NCBI GenBank assembly: GCA_905214495.1
Contig: CAJMLW010000023.1
Span: forward strand, 1 to 26,870
Reading direction: 5' to 3'
DNA from: an uncultured bacterium
Lineage (GTDB): Bacteria; Bacillota; Negativicutes; Veillonellales; Veillonellaceae
Length of the DNA stretch: 26,870 bases
Position numbers and translations under genes: made by a program. The notes below the pieces were generated by a model. That model worked only from the letters and a program-made list of their open reading frames with translations. It was not told the origin of the DNA and ran no database searches. Shown piece after piece: positions 17,229 to 23,315 of the stretch. Each line of letters opens with the position of its first letter. Position 1 is the first letter of the stretch.

Positions 17229-18146
17229 TTATCTACGTTCTCTATATTCCTTAGCGAAGGCGATACAATTTTGAAAGTCCTCCGGTACAGGTGCTTCAAA
17301 ATGCATAGGTTCACCTGTAATCGGATGCACCACATCCAATGTATGAGAATGAAGTGCTTGCCCCTCTATAGGAAAATCCATGCGACGATATCCATAAAAA
17401 GGATCGTTAACAACTGGATGTCCAATATGAGCAAAGTGAACGCGAATTTGATGAGTGCGTCCCGTTTCTAACACACATTCTACTAGTGTATGGTATCCAT
17501 AACGTTCTAACACTTTAAAATGAGTCACTGCTTCCTTGCTGTTTTCAAACACTACAGCCATTTTCATGCGGTCTTTAGGATGTCTACCGATAGGAGCCTT
17601 AATAATCCCCTTTTCCTCCACGATATTGCCTTGAACGAGAGCTAAATATGTTCGTTTAGCACTGTGTGCTTTCACCTGTTCAGCTAAACCAATATGAGCT
17701 GCATCATTTTTAGCAGCCATCATGACACCAGATGTATCCTTATCTAAACGATGTACGATGCCAGGGCGAATTTCACCATTAATACCAGATAAGTCCTTAC
17801 AATGGTAAAGCAAAGCATTCACTAGCGTTCCTGAGTAATTGCCAATTGCTGGATGTACAACCATGCCACGAGGCTTGTTGACGATAATAATATCGTGATC
17901 TTCATAAAGATATTCAACAGGAATATCCTCTGGTAAAATTTCTACCTCTTCTGGTTCTGGAATATCTACAAAAATAGTGCTATCTGCATTAAGGCGTAAG
18001 TTAGCCTTGCCAACCTTGCCGTTTACCAAAACATGACCAGATTTGATAAGGCTCTGGATATAACTACGAGATCCTTCCATTACATCCGTCAGAAATACAT
18101 CAAGACGCTTTCCCTCTTTTTCCAAAGATACTTTATATTCGTTCAT
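17229..18146 (-). CDS. rluD: RluD-family 23S rRNA pseudouridine synthase
   Basis: This enzyme converts specific uridines to pseudouridine in large-subunit rRNA. The 305-residue protein has an N-terminal S4 RNA-binding domain (about 12-60, SRSYIQSLIKSGHVLVNGK). The catalytic domain contains HRLDKDTSG with the nucleophile Asp135, plus IIVNKPRGMVVHPA and ETGRTHQIRVH. Which uridines it modifies cannot be told from sequence. Its ATG directly follows the lspA stop codon, with AGGAG inside the end of lspA, the common lspA-rluD-pyrR arrangement of Firmicutes. Confidence 0.94.
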   Translation of the reverse strand: MNEYKVSLEKEGKRLDVFLTDVMEGSRSYIQSLIKSGHVLVNGKVGKANLRLNADSTIFVDIPEPEEVEILPEDIPVEYLYEDHDIIIVNKPRGMVVHPAIGNYSGTLVNALLYHCKDLSGINGEIRPGIVHRLDKDTSGVMMAAKNDAAHIGLAEQVKAHSAKRTYLALVQGNIVEEKGIIKAPIGRHPKDRMKMAVVFENSKEAVTHFKVLERYGYHTLVECVLETGRTHQIRVHFAHIGHPVVNDPFYGYRRMDFPIEGQALHSHTLDVVHPITGEPMHFEAPVPEDFQNCIAFAKEYRERR

Positions 18147-18587
18147 CTATTTCTCCTCATGTTCAGATGTTAGTAAATAATATATGACACATACAACGCC
18201 TACACATATACCAATATCTGCAATATTAAAAATAGGCCAAATTCTAAAATCCAAAAAGTCTACTACCCCATGTAGTACATATCGATCTATGCCATTACCT
18301 ATAGCTCCTGAAATCAACAATGCAGTCCCAACACGTAATAAAAGTGGACCATTATTAACACGTTTACGATAGAAGCCATATACGATAATTAATACAAAAG
18401 CAACGGCTAAAAAGAACCACCGTTGATTTGTCAACATGCCAAAGGCTGCGCCGCGATTAATAATGTACGTAAGATGGAATACATTATGAATAACCGGTAG
18501 TGATTCACCAAGAGCAAAATGGTTCATCACATAATATTTAAAAGCTTGATCCAATACAAGCCAAATAATTGCAATTAAATAAAACAA
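18147..18587 (-). CDS. lspA: Lipoprotein signal peptidase II
   Basis: LspA is an inner-membrane aspartic protease that removes signal peptides from prolipoproteins after lipidation of the cysteine. The 146-residue protein has four hydrophobic segments. GNGIDR (Asp101) and FNIAD (Asp124) carry the two catalytic aspartates, which align with Asp102 and Asp129 of B. subtilis LspA. The start is TTG at 18587 with AGGGAG 6 bases upstream. It is the first gene of lspA-rluD-pyrR and has its own promoter (18627-18655). Confidence 0.95.
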   Translation of the reverse strand: MFYLIAIIWLVLDQAFKYYVMNHFALGESLPVIHNVFHLTYIINRGAAFGMLTNQRWFFLAVAFVLIIVYGFYRKRVNNGPLLLRVGTALLISGAIGNGIDRYVLHGVVDFLDFRIWPIFNIADIGICVGVVCVIYYLLTSEHEEK

Positions 18588-18626
18588 GTTATACTCCCTT
18601 TTAATAATATATATCTTAATAGTCCT

Positions 18627-18655
18627 ATTATACTAAGTTACATGATTTTAGGCAA
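18627..18655 (-). promoter_or_regulatory. Sigma-70 type promoter of lspA-rluD-pyrR
   Basis: The minus strand has TTGCCT (18655-18650), a 17-base spacer and a perfect TATAAT (18632-18627), about 40 bases before the lspA start. It lies just after the ferredoxin terminator. Confidence 0.65.
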
Positions 18656-18680
18656 AATAAAAAGCCCCTCAATGAGGGGC
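18656..18680 (-). terminator. Rho-independent terminator of the ferredoxin gene
   Basis: On the minus strand GCCCCTC-att-GAGGGGC forms a perfect 7-base GC-rich stem followed by TTTTTATT. It is about 20 bases after the ferredoxin stop codon. Confidence 0.9.
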
Positions 18681-18700
18681 GTGTTTTATTTGTGATTACT

Positions 18701-18865
18701 TTACTCAGCGGAAATTACAGATACTGGGCAAACGGATTCGCAAGAACCGCAGTCGATGCAAGTATCGTTGATTTCGTATTTAGTTTCGCCTTCAGAAATA
18801 GCAGCAACTGGGCAAACAGATGCGCAAGAACCACATTTAATGCAACCATCAGCAATAACTCTCAT
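18701..18865 (-). CDS. 2[4Fe-4S] clostridial-type ferredoxin
   Basis: A 54-residue electron carrier with two CxxCxxCxxxCP motifs (Cys8, 11, 14, 18 and Cys36, 39, 42, 46), each binding one [4Fe-4S] cluster. Such ferredoxins carry low-potential electrons for pyruvate:ferredoxin oxidoreductase and hydrogenases in anaerobes. The ATG at 18865 has GGAGG 6 bases upstream. An in-frame opening continues upstream to 18973 but has no ribosome site and covers the promoter, so the longer form is not real. It is a single-gene unit with its own promoter and terminator, and the upstream region holds many TGATAA motifs. Confidence 0.95.
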   Translation of the reverse strand: MRVIADGCIKCGSCASVCPVAAISEGETKYEINDTCIDCGSCESVCPVSVISAE

Positions 18866-18905
18866 GATAAACCTCCATAGGAACATTATAAAAGAAAACT
18901 TATTA

Positions 18906-19177
18906 TTATCATTTAACAAGGCACTTGCCTTAACTTCTGTTCTCATTATCACACAATAATAATTGAAAGTCAAACGAAAATGATAAAATGTTGTATATTA
19001 TTTTGCATAACAATTGTTCCTTTTTATCATATAAAGTCTATGTTTATCATAATTTTGATATTTCTTTTCATTTATATATTTAAATATATCTTTCAATAAT
19101 TGAGAATGCACTAATTATCATTTTTATCAAAATACGTAGTAATATAATAGGAATTCAATTATCAATATTTATTATCA
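18906..19177 (-). promoter_or_regulatory. Array of TGATAA motifs upstream of ferredoxin
   Basis: This long gene-free stretch (18866-19246) contains eight copies of TGATAA on the minus strand, at 18906-18911, 18946-18951, 19024-19029, 19044-19049, 19115-19120, 19124-19129, 19159-19164 and 19172-19177. One inverted copy is at 18981-18986. Several extend to TGATAAT, the half-site of a Fur box (TGATAATnATTATCA). One copy overlaps the -10 box. I see no ORF or RNA gene here. Fur or a related regulator is a plausible binder; this is inference from motif resemblance in AT-rich DNA. Confidence 0.5.
18945..18973 (-). promoter_or_regulatory. Promoter of the ferredoxin gene
   Basis: The minus strand has TTGACT (18973-18968), a 17-base spacer, and GATAAT (18950-18945) preceded by TGT, an extended -10. 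Transcription would start near 18938, giving a leader of about 73 bases. The -10 lies within TGATAATGAGAA, which resembles a Fur half-site. Confidence 0.7.
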
Positions 19178-19179
19178 TA

Positions 19180-19214
19180 TAAAAACGAGGCCGAATCTTA
19201 CGATTCGACCTCGT
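19180..19214 (-). terminator. Rho-independent terminator of the DASS transporter gene
   Basis: On the minus strand ACGAGG and CGAATC pair with GATTCG and CCTCGT (one mismatch, short loop), followed by TTTTTATATG. It lies about 33 bases after the transporter stop codon. Confidence 0.88.
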
Positions 19215-19246
19215 GTGTGCTTTATAGTAGAGTAACCTATCCCCTA

Positions 19247-20548
19247 TTATTTACCAGGGAAGAATGGCCATACCATTGGGATAATAATTAAACTTACTAC
19301 GAAGCAAACTAAAATCAATGGAACGCCGGCTTTTACATAATCTGTAAATTTGTATTGACCAGGACCAAGTACTAATGTATTTGGAGGTGTACCTACAGGT
19401 GTACCGAATGCACAAGATGCAGCAACACCGATAGCCATCAATACAGCATGAGGGTCAGCGCCCATACCTTGGGCAATGGAGATACCAATAGGAGCCAACA
19501 ATGCACAAGATGCAGTGTTAGACATAAATTGAGTCATAACACAAGACAAGATGAACAATACACCGGTTGCAAAGTAAGGGCTAGGATTATCACCCATAAC
19601 ACCAATTACAGCATTAGCAATCATTTTACCTGCACCAGATTGGTCAAGTGCAGTTGCCACTGGCATCATGCCAGCAAATAAGAAAATTGTTACCCAGTCA
19701 ATAGACGTATAAGCTTGTTTTTCGTTTAAGCAACCTGTTAATACGCAAAGCATTGCGCCAATGACAGCAACCATGCTCAATGGTAAATTAATACCAAAGT
19801 TATCTTTTAATGGTTGACCTAAAATCATAGCGATGATTACGCCTAAAAGAATAATACCAGAGAATAATTGTTTCTTTGGATCATTAGAAATATCTTCTGC
19901 TGCTACTTCTTGTTCAACTTCACCAGCATCAGTAATTTCATGTTTAGGTAATAAATGTTTACCAATAAGCATCATGAAAACAATAGTAGCGATAGTCAAA
20001 GGAATACCAATCCATGCAAATTCAAAGAAACCAAATGGTTCAATACCAAATTTTGACAAAGTACCACTTACAATGATATTTGGTGGTGTCCCAACCATTG
20101 TAATGATACCGCCGATACCAGCAGCAAATGCTAATGGCATCAATTGGCGAGATGCAGGAATCTTAGCAACAGCACAGATACCAACAACTACAGGTAATAA
20201 AGCAGCTGTTGTACCAGTGTTAGATAAGAATGCGGACATAATAGCTGTAACAAGCATGATGGCAAGCATCAAACCGTTTTCACTAGTGCCTGCGTGAGAA
20301 ACTACAGTTTCACCAATCTTTTGGGCTAAACCTGTGTAGAATAACGCAGCCCCTACAACGAACATGCCAGCAAACAACACAACTGTACTATCAGATAAAC
20401 CAGAGAATACAACCTTAGGAGTAATAATACCCATAAGGCCTAATGTAATTGCGCCGCCTAAAGAAGTAATAGCTAGAGGAATAATTTCCGTAACGAATAA
20501 AACAGCCATGACTGCAAGGACGATTAAGGTTTGTTCTGCAGCACCCAT
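19247..20548 (-). CDS. DASS/SLC13-type anion transporter
   Basis: A 433-residue membrane protein with about eleven hydrophobic segments. It is placed in the divalent anion:Na+ symporter (SLC13/CitM-like) family by two SNT motifs, FLSNTGTTAALLP (about 107-119) and FMSNTASCALLAP (in the C-terminal half). These bind substrate and sodium in the two inverted repeats. Proline-rich GTPPN motifs (GTPPNIIVSG and GTPPNTLVLG) occur near each. Substrates in the family include succinate, malate, citrate and sulfate. A dicarboxylate would suit a succinate/propionate metabolism, but the sequence does not settle it. A small membrane protein precedes it by about 40 bases, and AAGGGAG lies before the ATG. A terminator follows. 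Confidence 0.88.
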   Translation of the reverse strand: MGAAEQTLIVLAVMAVLFVTEIIPLAITSLGGAITLGLMGIITPKVVFSGLSDSTVVLFAGMFVVGAALFYTGLAQKIGETVVSHAGTSENGLMLAIMLVTAIMSAFLSNTGTTAALLPVVVGICAVAKIPASRQLMPLAFAAGIGGIITMVGTPPNIIVSGTLSKFGIEPFGFFEFAWIGIPLTIATIVFMMLIGKHLLPKHEITDAGEVEQEVAAEDISNDPKKQLFSGIILLGVIIAMILGQPLKDNFGINLPLSMVAVIGAMLCVLTGCLNEKQAYTSIDWVTIFLFAGMMPVATALDQSGAGKMIANAVIGVMGDNPSPYFATGVLFILSCVMTQFMSNTASCALLAPIGISIAQGMGADPHAVLMAIGVAASCAFGTPVGTPPNTLVLGPGQYKFTDYVKAGVPLILVCFVVSLIIIPMVWPFFPGK

Positions 20549-20587
20549 ACATCATCATCTCCCTTCAGAGAAATGCACTGATTGTAA

Positions 20588-20845
20588 TTATATGAGGTAT
20601 AGAATATAGCCTACGATACTGATAGCACAAGCCATCAAGAACGTAACCCCATATCCTTCTCTCGTTTTGGGATAACCAAAAAGTAATGTTTCACCTAGAA
20701 ATCCTCGGCGATTAAACCAAGAATATTTAGTTCTTCTTTGGAACCATTGTGATTTGTGTTCAACACCAATAATCAGTGCAGTAACTAAAAAAACAATAAA
20801 TGCCCATACGAAACAAATCAGTATTTTTAATTCAATTGATAACAA
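20588..20845 (-). CDS. Small membrane protein of unknown function
   Basis: This 85-residue protein has an N-terminal hydrophobic segment (about 5-27), a polar, aromatic and basic loop (HKSQWFQRRTKYSWFNRR), and a C-terminal hydrophobic segment (about 62-85). I do not recognise it. The preferred start is TTG at 20845, 5 bases after AGAGGTGG; a GTG at 20854 lies inside that site. It is about 40 bases upstream of the DASS transporter and co-oriented, so it may be a small accessory subunit of that carrier. That is inference from position only. Confidence 0.7.
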   Translation of the reverse strand: MLSIELKILICFVWAFIVFLVTALIIGVEHKSQWFQRRTKYSWFNRRGFLGETLLFGYPKTREGYGVTFLMACAISIVGYILYLI

Positions 20846-20947
20846 GATGACCACCTCTACTATTTTGAAAGCACTAGAAGGTTATTTAGTGAAATTCTTG
20901 CTCATCACATAATGATCGATCTGACAAAGCATTTATTGCTAATATAC

Positions 20948-20988
20948 CCCTTTTCTGTATGTTTACATACTATCAAAGGGATTTTTTA
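20948..20988 (+). terminator. Plus-strand terminator-like hairpin without a plus-strand gene
   Basis: On the plus strand CCCTTT (20948-20953) pairs with AAAGGG (20975-20980). An inner stem GTATG-tttа-CATAC lies at 20957-20970, and ATTTTTTATT follows. This has the form of an intrinsic terminator reading rightward, yet no plus-strand gene precedes it. It may block antisense transcription into mmdB, end an unseen small RNA, or be a leader hairpin on the minus strand. Confidence 0.45.
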
Positions 20989-21029
20989 TTCACCAATAGG
21001 TGTACCCTAAAAGGCACACCTTGGTGAAT
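20988..21029 (-). repeat. Large inverted repeat after mmdB
   Basis: ATTCACCAA (20988-20996) is the exact reverse complement of TTGGTGAAT (21021-21029). Inner GGTGT/ACACC arms extend the stem to about 14 pairs. It starts 14 bases after the mmdB stop and probably marks the 3' end of the methylmalonyl-CoA operon transcript. On the minus strand it is followed by AAAAAA rather than T, so it is not a standard intrinsic terminator and may act as a stability hairpin. Confidence 0.6.
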
Positions 21030-21042
21030 AATTATTAAACTA

Positions 21043-22164
21043 TTAGTGGTTAGACAACATAGCAAGCATTGTACCTGCTGCTACTGCTGTACCAATAACG
21101 CCAGCTACGTTTGGACCCATGGCATGCATGAGCAAGAAGTTTGCTGGGTTAGCTTTCGCACCTACTACTTGAGATACGCGAGCCGCCATAGGAACCGCGG
21201 ATACACCAGCAGAACCGATAAGTGGATTTGTTTTACCACCATCAACTAAGCTCATCAATTTACCGAATAATACGCCACCAGCTGTACCGCAAATAAATGC
21301 AAATAAGCCTAAGCAGATAATTTTGATAGTTTCAAAGCTTAAGAAGTGTTCCGCACTCATTGTTAAACCAGTACCAGTTGCCAAGAAGATAGTAACTGTA
21401 TTGATCAACGCATTTTGAGATGTATCAGACAAACGATCAGTTACGCCAGATTCGCGGAACAAGTTACCTAACATCAACATACCTAAAAGAGATGTAATGG
21501 AAGGAAGCAATAAGGAAATGAAGATTGTTGCAACGATTGGGAATACGATTTTTTCAAAACGTGTAACATCACGCAATTGTTCCATAACAATTTCGCGTTC
21601 TTTTTGCGTAGTAAATAATTTCATTACAGGTGGTTGAATCAACGGTACCAAGGACATATAGGAATATGCAGCAACCGCGATAGCACCCAATAAATGAGGA
21701 GCCAGCTTAGTAGCTAAGTAAATAGATGTAGGACCATCAGCACCACCGATGATACCGATAGCTGCAGCTTCTTGAGCTGTAAAGCCAAGCATCATGGCAC
21801 CACCTAAAGCAGCGAATACGCCAATTTGGGCAGCAGCACCTAAAAGCAATGTTTTAGGGTTAGCAATAAGCGGACCAAAGTCAGTCATTGCACCTACACC
21901 AAGGAAAATTAAAGGTGGGAAGATTTCTTGGGAGATACCTGCACTAATAAGCGCCATAACGCCTTCTTCAAAACCGTTACGAGGAATGTTAGCAAGCAAA
22001 CAACCAAACGCAATCGGACCCAACAATAATGGTTCAAACTCTCTAGCAAATGCCAAATATAATAGGATCAAACCTACAAGAATCATAATAGCATTGCCTG
22101 TTGTAAATGCGAGGAACCCGCTATCGTTTATAACGGATTGTATCGCAACAGCAAAAGCCTCCAT
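21043..22164 (-). CDS. mmdB: Methylmalonyl-CoA decarboxylase beta subunit (Na+ pump)
   Basis: This membrane subunit decarboxylates carboxybiotin and drives Na+ out of the cell. The 373-residue protein has about ten hydrophobic segments and the OadB/MmdB family signatures. GGADGPTSIY carries the essential Na+-linked aspartate (OadB Asp203 equivalent). The C-terminal block NPLIGSAGVSAVP through HAMGPNVAGVIGTAVAAG is also present. Length matches the V. parvula beta subunit. It is the last gene of the operon, about 73 bases after mmdC, with a GC-rich hairpin in between and AAAGGGGA before its ATG. Confidence 0.95.
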   Translation of the reverse strand: MEAFAVAIQSVINDSGFLAFTTGNAIMILVGLILLYLAFAREFEPLLLGPIAFGCLLANIPRNGFEEGVMALISAGISQEIFPPLIFLGVGAMTDFGPLIANPKTLLLGAAAQIGVFAALGGAMMLGFTAQEAAAIGIIGGADGPTSIYLATKLAPHLLGAIAVAAYSYMSLVPLIQPPVMKLFTTQKEREIVMEQLRDVTRFEKIVFPIVATIFISLLLPSITSLLGMLMLGNLFRESGVTDRLSDTSQNALINTVTIFLATGTGLTMSAEHFLSFETIKIICLGLFAFICGTAGGVLFGKLMSLVDGGKTNPLIGSAGVSAVPMAARVSQVVGAKANPANFLLMHAMGPNVAGVIGTAVAAGTMLAMLSNH

Positions 22165-22205
22165 ATGCGTTCCCCTTTCACAAATATAAAATTGTTATAT
22201 GACGC

Positions 22206-22219
22206 GGCGCATCCGCGCC
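22206..22219 (-). other. GC-rich hairpin between mmdC and mmdB
   Basis: GGCGC-ATCC-GCGCC gives a 5-base all-GC stem with a 4-base loop in otherwise AT-rich intergenic DNA. There is no T-run, so it is probably a processing or stability element in the operon mRNA. Confidence 0.5.
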
Positions 22220-22237
22220 ATACTACAATACTCGGTA

Positions 22238-22615
22238 TTAGCCAAGAACAACCATGTCGTCGCCAGTGGATACAGTTTGGTTAGCAGATACACGAACTTC
22301 GGAAACTACAGCATCATGAGGAGCTGCAATTTCGTTTTGCATTTTCATAGCTTCAAGAATCAACAAAGTTTCGCCTTTTTTAACTGCTTGACCAGCAGAT
22401 ACTGCTACAGATAAGATTTTACCAGGCATTGGAGCTTTTACAGTTTCAGCACCTGCTGGAACTGGAGCTGCTGCTGCAGCTGGAGCTGGTGCAGGAGCTG
22501 CTTTAGGAGCTGCTGCAGGAGCTGCTTTAGGAGCTGGTGCAGGAGCTGCGCCTTTTACTTCATTAACTTCTACATCATATGCTGTGCCATTTACTGTAAC
22601 GTTGAATTTTTTCAT
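22238..22615 (-). CDS. mmdC: Methylmalonyl-CoA decarboxylase gamma subunit (biotin carrier)
   Basis: This 125-residue subunit carries the biotin that shuttles CO2 from MmdA to MmdB. A short N-terminal domain (1-21) is followed by an Ala/Pro/Lys linker (about 22-55), a flexible swinging arm. The biotinyl domain contains EAMKM with the biotinylated Lys91. The linker DNA is a run of near-repeats of GGAGCTG, which makes this stretch prone to length variation. The ATG at 22615 lies 8 bases after GGAGGAA; a TTG at 22630 is within that site and unlikely. Confidence 0.95.
   Translation of the reverse strand: MKKFNVTVNGTAYDVEVNEVKGAAPAPAPKAAPAAAPKAAPAPAPAAAAAPVPAGAETVKAPMPGKILSVAVSAGQAVKKGETLLILEAMKMQNEIAAPHDAVVSEVRVSANQTVSTGDDMVVLG
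22436..22550 (-). repeat. Imperfect GGAGCTG-type repeat in the mmdC linker
   Basis: The plus strand shows repeated units like GGAGCTGCTTTAGGAGCTG. They encode the Ala-Pro-Lys linker of the biotin carrier. Low-complexity coding repeats like this are usual in biotin and lipoyl carrier proteins. Confidence 0.7.
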
Positions 22616-22632
22616 CTTAAATTCCTCCAAAA

Positions 22633-22648
22633 TGTGTACGTCTACACA
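22633..22648 (-). other. Hairpin in the mmdE-mmdC gap
   Basis: TGTGTA and TACACA form a 6-base stem with a 4-base loop just upstream of the mmdC ribosome binding site. The mmdE-mmdC gap is about 100 bases, the longest within the mmd genes. No promoter is clear in it. Confidence 0.4.
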
Positions 22649-22717
22649 ATACTTACAAATTTTTATTTACACATATTAATCTGATAATCCTATCGATTAC
22701 CGAATTGAGTGATACTG

Positions 22718-22885
22718 TTAACGAGTACCACGTACGCGACCTTCCATTTTCCAGTTGTAGCTTACAATTGGTCGGATGTGCGCAATTTGATCAGCGGAAT
22801 AACCCATTGCTGATAATGCACCAACGATTACCGCTACTACATCTTGAGATGGAGCTTTACCGTTAGCCTTTGTAGCATTGTTCAT
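22718..22885 (-). CDS. mmdE: Methylmalonyl-CoA decarboxylase epsilon subunit
   Basis: A 55-residue protein: it begins MNNATKANGKAPSQDVV and ends WKMEGRVRGTR. It is clearly related to the C-terminal half of MmdD: VVAVIVGALSAMGYSADQI compares with MmdD VVAAIVGAIVAMGYSSEQI, and both end in IRP...W..EGR..G. Length and relationship match the V. parvula epsilon subunit, which helps hold the complex together. It lacks the membrane anchor of delta. AGGAGG lies 8 bases before the ATG, 23 bases after the mmdD stop. Confidence 0.95.
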   Translation of the reverse strand: MNNATKANGKAPSQDVVAVIVGALSAMGYSADQIAHIRPIVSYNWKMEGRVRGTR

Positions 22886-22908
22886 GACAAATGCCTCCTA
22901 AAATAATA

Positions 22909-23241
22909 TTAACCTCTACCGCTTAAACGACCTTCTAAGCGCCATTTAGCACTGGTTGCTGTAGGTCGAATAGATGCAATTTGTTCAGATGAGTACCCCA
23001 TCGCCACAATGGCACCTACGATAGCTGCTACTACTTCATCCTCATTTTGAGCGGATGCACTTGGCATTGCTACAGGAGCTGCTACGGCTGCACTTGCTTC
23101 AGGTGCTTTTTTTTTCTTAGTAGGATCAATAATATGTACGATTTGCATCAACACACCTAAAAGAATTAGCACCGCAAACACAACTGTCATATTAATAGCC
23201 ATAATTAGCCAGGGATTGGTAGTAACTGCTTGTCCTTCCAT
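22909..23241 (-). CDS. mmdD: Methylmalonyl-CoA decarboxylase delta subunit
   Basis: An OadG-family subunit that anchors the carboxyltransferase and biotin carrier to the membrane. The 110-residue protein has one N-terminal hydrophobic segment (about 11-33), a lysine-rich turn (DPTKKKK), an Ala/Pro/Ser linker, and a C-terminal domain shared with MmdE. The ATG at 23241 has AAAGGGG 7 bases upstream; an ATG at 23247 is almost in contact with it. It lies about 70 bases after mmdA, with a hairpin in between. Confidence 0.93.
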   Translation of the reverse strand: MEGQAVTTNPWLIMAINMTVVFAVLILLGVLMQIVHIIDPTKKKKAPEASAAVAAPVAMPSASAQNEDEVVAAIVGAIVAMGYSSEQIASIRPTATSAKWRLEGRLSGRG

Positions 23242-23287
23242 AATCATTCCCCTTTCTAAAAAATTAGTAAAGAAAGGTATCTCCCAA

Positions 23288-23315
23288 ATTCGATGATATG
23301 TTTACCGAATCGAAT
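23288..23315 (-). other. Hairpin just after mmdA
   Basis: ATTCGAT (23288-23294) is the exact reverse complement of ATCGAAT (23309-23315), making a 7-base stem with a 14-base loop that begins at the mmdA stop codon. There is no T-run, so it is more likely a mRNA stability or processing structure than a terminator. Confidence 0.45.

Noticed and set aside
18866..18973. N-terminal extension of the ferredoxin to 90 residues
   Set aside because: The extension covers the promoter and has no Shine-Dalgarno site, while ATG 18865 has GGAGG at ideal spacing and gives the standard 54-residue ferredoxin.
20860..20945. CRP-like site (TGTGA...TTCAC) before the small membrane protein gene
   Set aside because: The half-sites are separated by far more than the 6 bases required for a CRP/FNR dimer site.
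22436..22550. Repeated GGAGCTG units as a possible CRISPR or tandem repeat element
   Set aside because: They are in frame and encode the Ala/Pro linker of the biotin carrier; there are no spacers.
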